Assembly: GCA_963810555.1 (NCBI GenBank)
Contig: CAWENX010000022.1
Location: forward strand, 1 to 64,000
Source: G963677325 sp963810555
Lineage (GTDB): Bacteria; Bacteroidota; Bacteroidia; Bacteroidales; Prolixibacteraceae
Length of the DNA: 64,000 nucleotides
Direction of reading: 5' to 3'
Part shown: positions 36,228 through 46,869 of the stretch, one piece after another
Numbering within the stretch: the first letter of the stretch is position 1
How the letters are laid out: each line of letters opens with the position of its first letter
Translations under genes and position numbers: made by a program
The notes under the pieces: generated by a model
Told to the model about the DNA's origin: nothing
Seen by the model: only the letters and a program-made list of their open reading frames with translations
Databases searched by the model: none

Positions 36228-38189
36228 TTAGTAAACGGATTCCTTTTTCAAATCTTCAATTTTTTCAATCAATTTTAAAGTACTCAAAATACTGCCCACG
36301 TTCCATGCTTGAGAAATAGCTCCCTGTGCAGTGTAAGGAGGATTTCCTTCATACACTTCCGATAGGGTCCCTATGCAATTCATCTCCATTTCAACCTCAA
36401 ATCCTTTAATAAGTTCCTTTACAAAATGTAAACCTCCGGCTTTGTGGATATCAAGGTAAGATTTGATGAAAGGATGAATCAGATAAGGATAAACACTTCC
36501 CTGGTGTGCTGCCGCTGCACGGTCTACAGGAGTGTCTTCAAACAATCCTTTATAATTTGGATTTGCAGGAGCCAGGGTGCGTAATCCTTTAGGTGTTAAC
36601 AGCTCATCCCTTACCAGGCTTACGATCATTTTCTTCTGTTCCCGTAAAAGGGGAGAATATTCAAAACTTGTGGCAATTATCATATTGGGCCTTACAGACC
36701 AGTCAACGTGATTCCCATCAACGTAATCTGCAAGGTATTCTTGTTCATCGCTCCAGAAGGTATGAAGAAATGATTCGCCTATAAGGGAAGGCAAATCTTT
36801 CCATTCACTTGTGAAATTCTTGTCGTTTGAATCTTCGGCAAGCTCTAAGGCAAAACAAACGGCATTAAACCAGGCGGCATTGATCTCCACATTTAAGCCT
36901 CCCCGCTGTGTAACAGGTCTGCCATCAATATAAGCATCCATCCATGTAAGGGCCACTCCGTCCTGTTTGGCATAAATCAAGCCATCGTGCTGCATATGAA
37001 TATTGTAATGCGTTCCTTTCCTGTAGTTCACAAGAATCTCTTTGAGGGCGGATCCGTAATTTGACCAGATCTCATCATTATTTTTAAAAGCTTTTAATTC
37101 CTGTAATGCTGCAAATACAAGAAGAGGTGCATCTGCTGCATCATAATCGGAAGGAATGCCTCTGTATTTTGGCAGTAATCCGTTTTTTAAACTTTTTAGA
37201 TTAGCCTGAATTATTTCTTCATAAATTTCTGCCTTGCCCTGTGTAAGAAGCAATCCCGGAAGTGCGCTTAAAGTCTGCCTGGGTATCGACTCATACCATG
37301 GAAATCCTGCAATGATATCTTTCCCGTCCTTTCGTACCCAGATAAACTGCTGGGCGGCATTCAACAGACAATTAGTAAAGGAATTTCGTGGAATGTGTCG
37401 TTTCAATTCTACAGAATACTCGCTCTTGAAAGCCTTTGGAGCATGTTCTGTCGTTGAGGCGGAGAAGAAGATTTCTTCTCCCTTCTTAATAGACATTTCA
37501 AAATATCCCGGCACTAAAAGATCTTCCTGGTAATCATACCCTCTTGCCTGTTCTTTCATATATTCAATATTCAGATACCAGTCAGGAACAGGAACAAAAT
37601 CCACCGCTTTTGAAAACTGCATGTAAAGTTCAGGATAACCTTCATACAACCTTATCTTGATCCCATTTTTTACAGGAATGTATTTCGAATTTGCCGCCAT
37701 ATTGACTTTACTCAGTTCATGCACATTCCGAAAAGCAAGAAAAGGTTTGAACCTCAGAATGGTGGGGCTGTGGGCATCTTCAAGGGTATATTTGACAATG
37801 ACCTGGTTTTCATCTTCGACCAGCATCATAGTCTTTGTCAGTAACACTCCGCCAACTCTGTATGTCATTTTAGGAATTGTGTCAAATTCAAAATTCCGGA
37901 TATACTTATGCCCTTTCGGTTCATAAAAATCTCCAGGGTATTTATGGATCCCAAGGTTAAACTGAGAATCATGCTGAATGACAGTTTCATCAAGAGAAGA
38001 TAACAATACATGCTTTCCTCCGACCGGATCACTCAATTTTACGATCAGCAAACCATGATATTTGCGGGTATTGCAGCCGACAAGGGTACTTGATGAATAT
38101 GCACCTGAGCGGTTCGTACGTAAATACTCACGCTGCAGAGAATATTCAAGATTAACCAGTTCGTTTTTATCAAATTTTAGATAACTCAT
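36228..38189 (-). CDS. Glycogen debranching enzyme (amylo-alpha-1,6-glucosidase type)
   Basis: The N-terminal GDE_N_bis-like domain has LQREYLRTNRSGAYSSSTLV and CNTRKYHGLLIV. The C-terminal (alpha/alpha)6 domain has WYESIPRQTLSALPGLLLT, DAADAPLLVFAALQELKAF, LTWMDAYIDGRPVTQRGG and VDRAAAAHQGSVYPYLIHPF, matching amylo-alpha-1,6-glucosidases of the archaeal/bacterial type. It removes alpha-1,6 branches. Length 653 aa is normal. It is the first gene of the glycogen operon, 32 nt before the GT4 gene. Confidence 0.92.
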   Translation of the reverse strand: MSYLKFDKNELVNLEYSLQREYLRTNRSGAYSSSTLVGCNTRKYHGLLIVKLSDPVGGKHVLLSSLDETVIQHDSQFNLGIHKYPGDFYEPKGHKYIRNFEFDTIPKMTYRVGGVLLTKTMMLVEDENQVIVKYTLEDAHSPTILRFKPFLAFRNVHELSKVNMAANSKYIPVKNGIKIRLYEGYPELYMQFSKAVDFVPVPDWYLNIEYMKEQARGYDYQEDLLVPGYFEMSIKKGEEIFFSASTTEHAPKAFKSEYSVELKRHIPRNSFTNCLLNAAQQFIWVRKDGKDIIAGFPWYESIPRQTLSALPGLLLTQGKAEIYEEIIQANLKSLKNGLLPKYRGIPSDYDAADAPLLVFAALQELKAFKNNDEIWSNYGSALKEILVNYRKGTHYNIHMQHDGLIYAKQDGVALTWMDAYIDGRPVTQRGGLNVEINAAWFNAVCFALELAEDSNDKNFTSEWKDLPSLIGESFLHTFWSDEQEYLADYVDGNHVDWSVRPNMIIATSFEYSPLLREQKKMIVSLVRDELLTPKGLRTLAPANPNYKGLFEDTPVDRAAAAHQGSVYPYLIHPFIKSYLDIHKAGGLHFVKELIKGFEVEMEMNCIGTLSEVYEGNPPYTAQGAISQAWNVGSILSTLKLIEKIEDLKKESVY

Positions 38190-38297
38190 GCGAATCCGAT
38201 GTTTATTATAAACTGATATACAACATTTTACGTTTGTAACCCTATGAAACTGGATATATAAATAAATTTAACGAATATATTCCTTTATTAATCTATA

Positions 38298-39293
38298 TTA
38301 GGGTAACTTTTTTAAATAAAATTCATGTAAAAATAATTCCAGGTCAAGAAAACTGAATTTGTCTTTCAATTGGGCAACCTTTTCTATTTGTTTTTCAATA
38401 AAAATTCTATACTCATCACTGTCCCGATTTAAAGGTTTATGGTCAAGTGCCTTCCTCAATTTCTCAATTTCAGAGGCTATTGACATATCTTCCTCAGTGA
38501 TAAATACGGATGAAAACTTTTCTCTTATAAAATTGACAGCAATCTCATTCAGGTGAATCATATCGGAAGAATAAAACCGGTAATCGCGTAATTCATCGAG
38601 GACAATTTCATATGAGGGGAAATAAAAAATCCTTTTATCGGCAAAACGCCTGATTATTTCATCAACTGCAATAAGTAAAACAGATTTATTCAGCTGATTT
38701 TCATGTTCCCCGTCCTTCAGGTGTCTTAACGGACTCACTGTAAAAACGATATTCAAATCTGCATTCACATTATGAATTATATGAATCAGTTCAATCCATC
38801 GATTTACTATCCCATCGGGAGACAACCTGTAATGACGAAAATTCGTGGAGGGCAATTTATGACAGTTCGAAACGATTTGTCCGCTGCTTATATACTCATA
38901 TACCATCGAAGTGCCAAAAGTGATAAAAAGTAAATTGCTTTCACGTAAGGTCTTGGACGCTTTGGTAATGCGTTTGTTGATATTGGCAAGGCATTCCTCT
39001 TTGTTTGCATTTGAAAACCTGCTGTGATGATAAAAGCTGTTCCACATGTTGTTGGCATAAAACAAATCTGTTGCAGAAAATAGTTTCTCAGACAGTAGAA
39101 TTTCGAGACTGTTGGCTATCGAATCCGGATTATATAATATACCGAATGGATTTATCTCAATGGGAAAACAAAGTTCATCCAATTTTGTTCCGACACTTTC
39201 AGCAAAACATGAGCCCATCATCATCGATTTCTGTCGATAACTCAATTTTATTTTGGACGCCTGTAATGCGACTTCAGTACTTAACTTGATCAT
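38298..39293 (-). CDS. GSCFA-domain protein, 331 aa
   Basis: MGSCFAESVGTKLDELCFPI is the name-giving GSCFA motif of an SGNH/GDSL-like hydrolase family; MNSFYHHSRFS, LLFITFGTSMVYEYI, VFTVSPLRHLKDGEHENQLN and DMIHLNEIAVNFIREKF match the conserved DxxH-type later block. No signal peptide is seen. Substrate unknown; members are thought to be acyl-ester hydrolases of surface molecules. Length is typical. Confidence 0.92.
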   Translation of the reverse strand: MIKLSTEVALQASKIKLSYRQKSMMMGSCFAESVGTKLDELCFPIEINPFGILYNPDSIANSLEILLSEKLFSATDLFYANNMWNSFYHHSRFSNANKEECLANINKRITKASKTLRESNLLFITFGTSMVYEYISSGQIVSNCHKLPSTNFRHYRLSPDGIVNRWIELIHIIHNVNADLNIVFTVSPLRHLKDGEHENQLNKSVLLIAVDEIIRRFADKRIFYFPSYEIVLDELRDYRFYSSDMIHLNEIAVNFIREKFSSVFITEEDMSIASEIEKLRKALDHKPLNRDSDEYRIFIEKQIEKVAQLKDKFSFLDLELFLHEFYLKKLP

Positions 39294-40103
39294 TATTGAC
39301 TATGCCTGTTCTGTAAATTGCTTCGAAAGGTAATCACTTTCCCAAATATAAGGATTTGTAAGCTTATGAAGAGGAATTATTTATCCTGATGAATGGAATC
39401 ATTAGTTAAACAAACTTAACGCCGTTAAATATTAACTTATCATAAAGTCAAAAAAATACGTGGTAATTTTCTCCGTACTTTCTTCGCCCTCTCCTCGTAC
39501 CAACTCCTATAACCATTAAATTCTGCAAATTTACATAATATTGACCAGTAATTGCTTGGATTGGTATTTAAAATGCAAAATTTTTCAATGATAATATTTC
39601 TGTACATATGATAATCCCGTAAATCATAATTTTCTTTGTCCCGATTAATCGGGATTCAGATGTTATGATTCCTTCCAAACAGTTACTCACGAATCGATAT
39701 ATTATGATTACAATGGGTATTAATGGCAATACGGACTTAACACGGACTTAACATGGAGCTAACACGGCGATGGAATTTCGGAGATATTGTTAAATGAGAT
39801 CTTTTGAAAATTTATATTTTAAACATGACAAATCTCCATAGACTGTTGAATTTAATATGGGGGGATTTTTCTTGATTTTAATGAAAAAGCTTTTTTGCCC
39901 TGATAAAGTTCATGCGAGGGGCGGGACGGTTAATTTATTCTCATTTTTGGGACAAACTAAAATCTGCACCACCGGTTTCAATGTGCGTTTATTAAAAATT
40001 AATGGAAGCAAAATATAAATCTGAGAAAGAGGTGTTGATCTGTTAATGGTCATTCAAAATACTCTCTGTTTACAGGAATAACTTTTCACTTTCTAAAAAT
40101 TTC
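39294..40103. other. Intergenic gap with palindrome and tandem repeat
   Basis: About 810 nt without a gene. It holds a perfect palindrome TCCCGATTAATCGGGA (39639-39654) and three tandem copies of an ACGGACTTAAC-like 11-mer (39731-39763). The palindrome has relatives at 50741, 61977 and 62226. The promoter of the GH92 gene is at the right end. Confidence 0.5.
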
Positions 40104-40111
40104 TATCTTTG
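40104..40111 (+). promoter_or_regulatory. Bacteroidota -7 box before the GH92 gene
   Basis: TATCTTTG matches the Bacteroidota -7 consensus TAnnTTTG exactly and lies 21 nt before ATG 40133. A convincing -33 TTTG is not evident at the usual spacing. Confidence 0.6.
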
Positions 40112-40132
40112 ACTTCCGCTATAGTTTTAACT

Positions 40133-42443
40133 ATGATCAAATTTATATTTCCTCTTTGCCTTTTACTGACAATTTATCTTACAGGATTTTGCCAGGATAA
40201 AAAACAACCTATTGATTATGTGAACGTTTTCACCGGTACTTCCAACTCCCGGTGGATGCTTTTTCCCGGGCCTACCATGCCTTTCGGAATGGTGAAGCTG
40301 AGCCCCGACAACCAGAAGACGGTCTGGAACGGGGGATATGAATACACCATCAGCAGCATATCTGGCTTCTCGCACCTTCATGCCATGAGCATAAGCGGGG
40401 TAAGCCTTATGCCCACTGTCGGCTCGAGGGCCTTGTATCCCGGTGAACCCGATGGCCCTTTTGACGGCATGTGGACAGCAGGATACCGCTCCCGGTTTGA
40501 TAAAAGCACCGAAAAAGCTTCACCCGGCTATTATGCCGTAAAACTGCTGGATTACAATATACTGGCTGAATTAACTTCTACCACACGCTGCGGAATGCTC
40601 CAATTTACTTATCCTCAGTCTAATAATGCACATATCATTCTGGATTACGGCTTTGCCCCTGAGGAGAAATGTGAAATAAAAGAGGCTTATGCCAAAAAGA
40701 CAGCAGACAGAGAGATAGAAGGATACATCAGCCAGTCTAACACTTATGTGAAGAATTTTACGGTTTATTATGTGATTCAGCTTGATAAGGATATTGAATC
40801 GATCGACGGATGGACTACTGACAATAAGGCAAATGTATCATCTCTTTATGGAACGGAATGGCGCAGGCCCCGGAAGAGGCAGAACAACATTACCGAATTC
40901 AGGGAAAAGGGCAGCTGCGGGATCGTGATGAATTTCAAAACCTCGAAAGGCGAGAAAGTGATCGTGCGCACAGGAATATCGTTTGTCAGCATCGAAAATG
41001 CACAGGCTGAATCTTAAGACCGAGATGGAGCCTTTCGGCTGGGACATGAAAGCCGTTGTTGAAAATGCCCGCAAAACCTGGAATAATTTGCTGGGCAGCA
41101 TTGAAATCATGGATAACAACGAAAACAACAAAGAGAAATTTTATACCAATCTTTACCGTTCGTTCACGGCCAAGAGCATTTTCAGCGACGTGAACGGACA
41201 GTACAGGGATATGTGCGACAATGTACAGCAGCTCTCCGGAGGAGCGGATGCCGTGTACAGCTCCGACGGATTCTGGGGAGGACAGTGGGACCTTGCGCCT
41301 CTCTGGACGCTGGTGACCCCGAAATATGCGAGTTCATGGGTACATGCTTACCTTGAAATAGCGGATAAGCAGGGCTGGATACCTGAAGCCCCTACAGGAC
41401 TGCATTATGCACCAATCATGGGGGCACAGCATCACAATTCGCTGATCATAAGTAGTTATCAAAAAGGAATCAGGGATTTTGATGCCGAAAAGGCGTTCCA
41501 GCACATCAAGCATGATTATACAACTCAGGGAATCAATCACCCATGCGGCGGCTTTGCTGGCAACAGGCAACTGCAGCCTTACATGGAACTGGGATATGTT
41601 CCCGATGAGGCGGGGCCGACATCCAATACAATGGAGTATGCTTACGACGACTGGGCTGAAGGGCAGTTTGCATTTGCCCTGAACCACAAAGAGGATTATG
41701 AGTATTTCAACAAACGGTCGCAGAACTACCGCAATATTTTCGATCCTAAAACCGGTTATGTAAGGCGAAAACACAAAGACGGCAGCTGGGTTGAGCCTTT
41801 CAATCCCTTCGCGGGAGGAACCCAGGGCGGATGGAACGGCCCCGGTTTTATGGAAGGCAATGCATGGGTATATACATTTTTTGTTCCCCATGATGTCCCG
41901 GGACTGATCAGCCTGCTGGGAAAGGATAAGTTTAATGAAAGGCTGGAAGAAGGATTTGAGAAGAATTATGTCGACCTGACAAACGAACCCAATCTTCAGG
42001 CGCCTTTTCTTTTCAATTATTCCGGAAAGCCCTGGCTTACGCAGAAATATACCCATTACATCATAGACAGCCTTTTCAATACTTCTCCCTATACAGGTTG
42101 GATCGGCGAGGAGGATGAGGGACAGATGGGATCCTATTTCGTGATGATGTCTCTGGGATTGTTTGAAATGGATGGAGGATGTTCCGTTAAGCCTTATTAT
42201 GACCTTAGCTCGCCTCTTTTTGAAAAGGCAGTGATTCATCTCGATCCGAAATATTATCCAGGTAAAACATTTACCATAAAAACGGTAAACAGGTCAGATA
42301 AAAACATATATATCCAGTCGGTCAGGTTGAACGGAAAACCTTTGAACAGGCCTGTTATTTATCACAGTGATATTGTCAAAGGAGGCGAACTTGTTTTTGA
42401 ACTTGGCCCTGAGCCAAATAAAAGCTGGGGCGTGAGAAAATGA
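40133..42443 (+). CDS. GH92 alpha-mannosidase, frameshifted
   Basis: Secreted alpha-1,2-mannosidase family GH92. A signal peptide (FIFPLCLLLTIYLTGFC) leads to PIDYVNVFTGTSNSRWMLF, PGPTMPFGMVKLSPD and GFSHLHAMSISG; the catalytic half has SDGFWGGQWDLAPLWTL, NTMEYAYDDWAEGQFAFAL and EEDEGQMGSYFVMMSLGLF. The frame breaks near 41005-41017, where one base change joins VSIENAQ to NLKTEMEPFGWDM. About 770 aa is normal. ATG 40133 is chosen because a -7 box lies 21 nt upstream and the signal peptide starts there. It begins the carbohydrate-degradation region. Confidence 0.9.
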
Positions 42444-42578
42444 AGGAATTAAAGAATGAAGGAATTAAGGAATATTAAGTTCTATTTTTAAGAACTAAAG
42501 TCAATTAGAATATTCGTGTAATTTGTTATAACTCGTGAATTGAAAATCAACGTAGTTAAATATAAAATTAGATTAAAG

Positions 42579-43427
42579 ATGAAAAAGCACATTTTTTCAG
42601 TGTTAATGATCGGTATGGTTTTATTGTCCATACCTATTTTATCCTGCTCTAAAAGTGATCCCCGTAATGAACCTGAAAATGATTCACCGTCCCAAAAAAT
42701 CCAGCCTCAGCTATTACAGGAATTTATGCCGGGATGGAACAACAAGACCTCCCAGGACGGATTGTGGAAGATCAACGGTCCTTGGCTTGCAACGGGAAGG
42801 AACCTGATGGATCCGGCCAATGTGACCTTTACAGAAACCTATCCTGGTGAAGCAAATAAAGGATTTATGTATTTCAAATCAGTAGCCGATACCATGAAAG
42901 GAGCGGAGGTTCAGACGTTATCTTCGTGTCCCTGTTACGGGTACGGATATTATGAGGTAAGGATGAAGCTGACCAATGTTGGTGATCCTGCAAATAATCG
43001 CGGTGTATGCGCTTCATTCTTCTGGAAGAAAAAAGATTATGCCCGGCAAGAATGGGATTATGAATTCCTGACCAACGGTTCGTGGATCACTTCTGAAAAC
43101 GACGGCCAGGTTACCATGAATTATCACCTTGATGACGGACGCAGCAAGGTTCATTACTACAATCTGGGCTTTAATCCATCCAAAGAATTCCATCGCTACG
43201 GAATCCTCTGGCAGCCAAACCGCCTTGACTGGACTGTCGACGGGAAGATCGTATACAGTTTTGAAGATCCGGCAGTGGCAGGCGAGCCCGGTTATATCAT
43301 GATGAATCAATGGACAGGAAATAAGAACTGGGGTGGACTGCCTCCAACAAAGGATGCCGTAACTATTTACGACTGGGTGAAGTTTTATCCGAATGTAACA
43401 TCAGTGCCCAATGACGGAGAGGAGTGA
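42579..43427 (+). CDS. GH16-family endo-glycanase, lipoprotein
   Basis: The lipoprotein signal ends LLSIPILSC, with the Cys at about residue 23 counting from ATG 42579. The mature part is a GH16 jelly roll: EVQTLSSCPCYGYGYYEVRM, RQEWDYEFLTNGSW with the E-x-D-x-E-like catalytic signature, and FHRYGILWQPNRLDWTVDGK. Length about 282 aa is normal for GH16. The specific glycan (laminarin, agarose, lichenan or other) cannot be told. It follows the GH92 gene by 135 nt and would sit on the outer surface. Confidence 0.88.
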   Translation: MKKHIFSVLMIGMVLLSIPILSCSKSDPRNEPENDSPSQKIQPQLLQEFMPGWNNKTSQDGLWKINGPWLATGRNLMDPANVTFTETYPGEANKGFMYFKSVADTMKGAEVQTLSSCPCYGYGYYEVRMKLTNVGDPANNRGVCASFFWKKKDYARQEWDYEFLTNGSWITSENDGQVTMNYHLDDGRSKVHYYNLGFNPSKEFHRYGILWQPNRLDWTVDGKIVYSFEDPAVAGEPGYIMMNQWTGNKNWGGLPPTKDAVTIYDWVKFYPNVTSVPNDGEE

Positions 43428-43541
43428 TTGATGTGCTCATGTGCTCATGTGCTGATCAGTTGATGTGCTGATCTGTTGATGTGCTGATAAGAAGAAGTTG
43501 CGAGCATAGATTAGCTGATCATTTAAAGAGCTAAAGTTTGG
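43428..43541. repeat. GATGTGCT repeats between convergent genes
   Basis: The region contains about seven copies of GATGTGCT-like octamers, the reverse complement of the AGCACATC motif at 19022 and 60222. It lies between the convergent GH16 and dprA-like genes. Confidence 0.7.
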
Positions 43542-44495
43542 TCATAATAATTTATCCAGGAACTTCTCTTTATTCTTCCGGTCAAGAGGGAATGCCAGAT
43601 TCTCCTGGATCAACATTTCATTGCCTTTTATTACATCAGAAAGCTGAAACCGGCCATATTTAATGGCGGCGAGAATTCTGCCGTATTTTAAGGCATAATT
43701 GACCGTAAAAAGAGTACTCCCATTTGTCTCACACTGGATCACAATAACAGCATTCGAGAGACCTGCCTGGATCCTGTCCCTTTCAATGAAATAATCCGGC
43801 AGGAATCCGGTACCGGTAAAATATTCTGATACCAGCACTCCACCGGTATCAATGATTCGATCAGAGAGCTTTTTATTCTCTTCAGGATAAACAGTATGAA
43901 GTCCGTGGGCAACTACAGCCGTAGTAAATCCTTTTGCTTTCAGGCATCCATGATGGGCCGCTGTATCACAGCCTTTTGCCAGTCCGCTAACAACATTAAA
44001 ACCTTTTTTGGCGAAAAAACTTCCAAAATACCTTCCGTACTTCATTCCCTTCCGGTTTGGATATCTCGTTCCAATTACTGCAATTCCTGTGTGTTCATTC
44101 AGCATTTTGTAATTGCCTTTGAAATTCAGGATAATGGGGCAGTCTTCAATTTTCCTCAAAGATTTTGGAAAATCATCATCATAAAACGACAATATTTTAA
44201 TCCCTGAGTTTTCTGATGTCTGACAAATTTTATTTCCCTCCATAACTGCACGGTTGAGGTCGTCTTCACTGAAAGAAGGAAGTTCAGGAATGATCATTCC
44301 CTTACAATCCAGGAGGGATTCTTTCAACTCATGATCATTTCGGATTATTTCATCTTTTAAAATATTACAGATTAAGAAAGCGGACTTTCTTTCCAAATTC
44401 CTAATTTGCAATATTTTAACTATTTGCTCCGTGCTCAGTCCCATGGAAAGATTATTCAGGGAAACTAATTCCTCCATTAGTCTGAAAATATACAA
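43542..44495 (-). CDS. Second DprA-like (SLOG-domain) protein, 317 aa
   Basis: It has the DprA Rossmann core: GIAVIGTRYPNRKGMKYGR, VVSGLAKGCDTAAHHGCLK, VVAHGLHTVYPEENKKLSD and FIERDRIQAGLSNAVIVIQC, in the same order as the dprA gene at 9960. The N-terminal 100 residues are helical and differ from the HhH part of that gene, and the C-terminal winged helix is replaced by a short tail. This group of proteins may not work in transformation; some SLOG members bind nucleotide-derived ligands. It is intact, while the canonical dprA in this window is truncated. Confidence 0.85.
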   Translation of the reverse strand: MYIFRLMEELVSLNNLSMGLSTEQIVKILQIRNLERKSAFLICNILKDEIIRNDHELKESLLDCKGMIIPELPSFSEDDLNRAVMEGNKICQTSENSGIKILSFYDDDFPKSLRKIEDCPIILNFKGNYKMLNEHTGIAVIGTRYPNRKGMKYGRYFGSFFAKKGFNVVSGLAKGCDTAAHHGCLKAKGFTTAVVAHGLHTVYPEENKKLSDRIIDTGGVLVSEYFTGTGFLPDYFIERDRIQAGLSNAVIVIQCETNGSTLFTVNYALKYGRILAAIKYGRFQLSDVIKGNEMLIQENLAFPLDRKNKEKFLDKLL

Positions 44496-44705
44496 CTTTT
44501 TTTAATGAATTTAAATATTAGAAGCAGAAGGTTGTAATTCAGGCATTTTGATCTTCAAAGATGACTTTTCTTTTAATGACCTTTTTTAATTTACTTTTGA
44601 ACATTTTCTCCAAATAAAAATGATAATTTCGTAAAGGGTCCGGTATCTGTATACAGCCTCAATAACCCGATGTTTTTTAAGCTGATTAACCAGAAAAAAT
44701 TAAAT

Positions 44706-45929
44706 ATGAAAGATTCCAATCTTCCAGATGGCAGACGCAGTTTTCTCCGCAAATCATGTATCGGAATTTCTGCTCTCGGAATTCTGCCGGGAGTGAATTT
44801 ATACGGGGAACAGCCGGCTGAACGAAAAATCCGCATCGGAATTGTAGGAGGACGGTTTGGTGCAAGCTTCCAGTTTCATGAGCACCCGAACTGCACCGTA
44901 GAAGCGGTTAGTGACCTGATACCCACCCGCCGTGACTACCTGATGAAAGTGTATGGCTGCTCAAAAAGTTATGAGTCGCTTGAACTTCTTATCCGTGATC
45001 CTAAAGTAGAGGCAGTATTTATTGCAACACCGGCTCCAGATCATGTAAATCATGTGGTTGCCACACTTAAAGCGGGCAAAAATGTGTTGTCTGCTGTTCC
45101 TGCCGCCCTTACGATCGAGGATTGTTACAGGCTGAGGGATGCAGTAAAAAGTTCCGGTTTGACATATATGATGGCTGAAACAAGCTATTACAGACAGAAC
45201 ACCATTTCAGTACGCAAATTTTATCAAGAAGGACTCTTCGGAAATATATTCAGTGCCGCTGCGGAATACAATCATCCAGGACTCGAAAGCCTTTGGTTTG
45301 AAAACGGAAAACCTACATGGCGGCATGGACTTCCTCCATTGCTTTATCCCACTCATTGTACATCTTTTCTGATTTCGGTAACCGGAGAAAGGTTGACTCA
45401 TGTAAGCGGCATAGGTTGGGGAGATAACAGTGATCTGCTGAAAAATAATTCTTACGATAATCCCTTTTGGAACGGAACGGCATTTTTCAAAACCAGCAGA
45501 GGCATTCCTTTCAGGGTGGAGGTAAACTGGAAGGGCGCTTTACGTAATGCTGAACGCGGAGAATGGAGAGGGGACAGGATGAGTTTCTTTTCTGCCATGA
45601 CAGAGAGTGATGAACATACAATTGTTCGTTCAAATGGAACAATGGGAAAAGATGATGCCGGATTTAAAGTCAGCGAAAACACGGTTGAAACATATAAGCA
45701 GCCTAAATGGTGGCAGACCGAGATGTTGCCTGAATCTTTGAGACACAATTCCGGCCATGACGGCTCACACAGTTTCCTGACCCATGAATTCATTGATTCG
45801 CTTCTGAACAACCGCAAACCGACGGTGGATGTGTATGAAGCGATTGCTTATACCGCTCCCGGAATTATTGCACACCAATCGGCACTTAAAGATGGTGAGT
45901 ATATGAAAATTCCCGATTTCGATAAATAA
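44706..45929 (+). CDS. Gfo/Idh/MocA oxidoreductase with Tat signal
   Basis: The N-terminus RRSFLRKSCIGISALGILPG is a twin-arginine signal, so the enzyme is exported. The Rossmann domain has IRIGIVGGRFGASFQFHEH and VEAVFIATPAPDHVNHVVAT; the EKP motif position reads SAVPAALTIEDCYR, so the usual lysine is absent. The C-terminal domain has LLYPTHCTSFLISVTGERL. ATG 44706 is favoured because the signal starts there. It may act on oligosaccharides, as in GH109-like enzymes, but this is inferred from context. It is followed by a cupin gene 10 nt away. Confidence 0.85.
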   Translation: MKDSNLPDGRRSFLRKSCIGISALGILPGVNLYGEQPAERKIRIGIVGGRFGASFQFHEHPNCTVEAVSDLIPTRRDYLMKVYGCSKSYESLELLIRDPKVEAVFIATPAPDHVNHVVATLKAGKNVLSAVPAALTIEDCYRLRDAVKSSGLTYMMAETSYYRQNTISVRKFYQEGLFGNIFSAAAEYNHPGLESLWFENGKPTWRHGLPPLLYPTHCTSFLISVTGERLTHVSGIGWGDNSDLLKNNSYDNPFWNGTAFFKTSRGIPFRVEVNWKGALRNAERGEWRGDRMSFFSAMTESDEHTIVRSNGTMGKDDAGFKVSENTVETYKQPKWWQTEMLPESLRHNSGHDGSHSFLTHEFIDSLLNNRKPTVDVYEAIAYTAPGIIAHQSALKDGEYMKIPDFDK

Positions 45930-45939
45930 TGATCAGAAA

Positions 45940-46278
45940 ATGGAAAACAGAAGTGATAATTTTCTAAAAGAATACCAGTATTCCTGGAAAGATATGGGAG
46001 GCGGTGTTGTGCGCCAGGTTGCGGGCTATGACAAGGATATTATGCTGGTTAAGGTGAAATTTATGAAAGGAGCGATTGGAACAAACCATCAGCATTCTCA
46101 CTCACAATCCTCTTTTGTTGCAAGCGGTGTGTTTGAGGTTTCCATTAATGGAGAGAAAAAGACTCTGCTTGCAGGGGACAGCTTCTATGTTGAACCCAAT
46201 GCTTCTCATGGAGTAGTCTGCCTTGAGGAAGGAATGCTGATCGATGCCTTCAGTCCCGCAAGGGAGGATTTTTTATGA
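45940..46278 (+). CDS. Cupin-domain protein, 112 aa
   Basis: A small single-cupin protein: GTNHQHSHSQSSFVASGVFE carries the histidine metal-binding motif, LLAGDSFYVEPNASHGVVC the second cupin motif. It resembles KdgF-like or sugar-binding cupins that accompany uronate or hexose catabolism. It lies 10 nt downstream of the MocA oxidoreductase and is probably cotranscribed. Confidence 0.88.
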   Translation: MENRSDNFLKEYQYSWKDMGGGVVRQVAGYDKDIMLVKVKFMKGAIGTNHQHSHSQSSFVASGVFEVSINGEKKTLLAGDSFYVEPNASHGVVCLEEGMLIDAFSPAREDFL

Positions 46279-46806
46279 TAATATTCCCACATAGGTATTC
46301 ACCATTATCGTTTTTACTTACCCTGATACAAAGTCACAGGGTCAGGGGTATACGCTTAAATGTGGCCTGCTTGCCAGCGACAGCACAAAAAGGAAAAGAA
46401 TTTCATTCTCAGCTGTTCAGAACGCAATCACTGTCCTGAATGAAAACTGGTGGAAATCCTATGAAAACTGAAAATAAAATTGAACAGATGGCAGACAGCA
46501 TAAATACCGGTGATTTATATTTTTATCAATTGAGTAATACCCAATAGGGTAAAAATATTTTTATGGTCTGGCTGGGGAACCAGGTTCCGGGGAATATCAC
46601 TGCAAAAAAGATTTATCAGAATATCAATCAATCATATCTCTTTCAGGAAGCCTATTCTGGTTGATTTGCTAAATGCAAAAGCTTATTCAATTGAAAATAG
46701 CAATTATGAACTGTACGGCGATTCCTGTTTTACAGTTAAGATTCCAATCTACGATTCACCTGTAATCATTACAGAAGACTCTGAGATTGACCTGAAACTC
46801 TTATAA
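46279..46806 (+). pseudogene. Remnant of a glycoside-hydrolase-type gene
   Basis: Several short protein-like stretches occur in shifting frames: DTKSQGQGYTLKCGLLASDS and RKRISFSAVQNAITVLNENW near 46330-46465, MVWLGNQVPGNITAKK near 46560, and KPILVDLLNAKAYSIENSNY with VKIPIYDSPVIITEDSE ending at 46806. The last piece resembles the C-terminal beta domain seen in many Bacteroidota glycoside hydrolases. Multiple breaks and missing segments argue for real decay, not one sequencing error. Confidence 0.55.
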
Positions 46807-46869
46807 GGAAATGATTTGGTGAGATCAAACTAATATTCAAAAAGAAATCAGATCAGCAATTCAGCGTAG

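Noticed and set aside
46279..46806. A second cupin or short enzyme gene downstream of the cupin at 45940
   Set aside because: The protein-like segments are split across frames with internal stops and resemble a decayed C-terminal domain, not an intact short gene.
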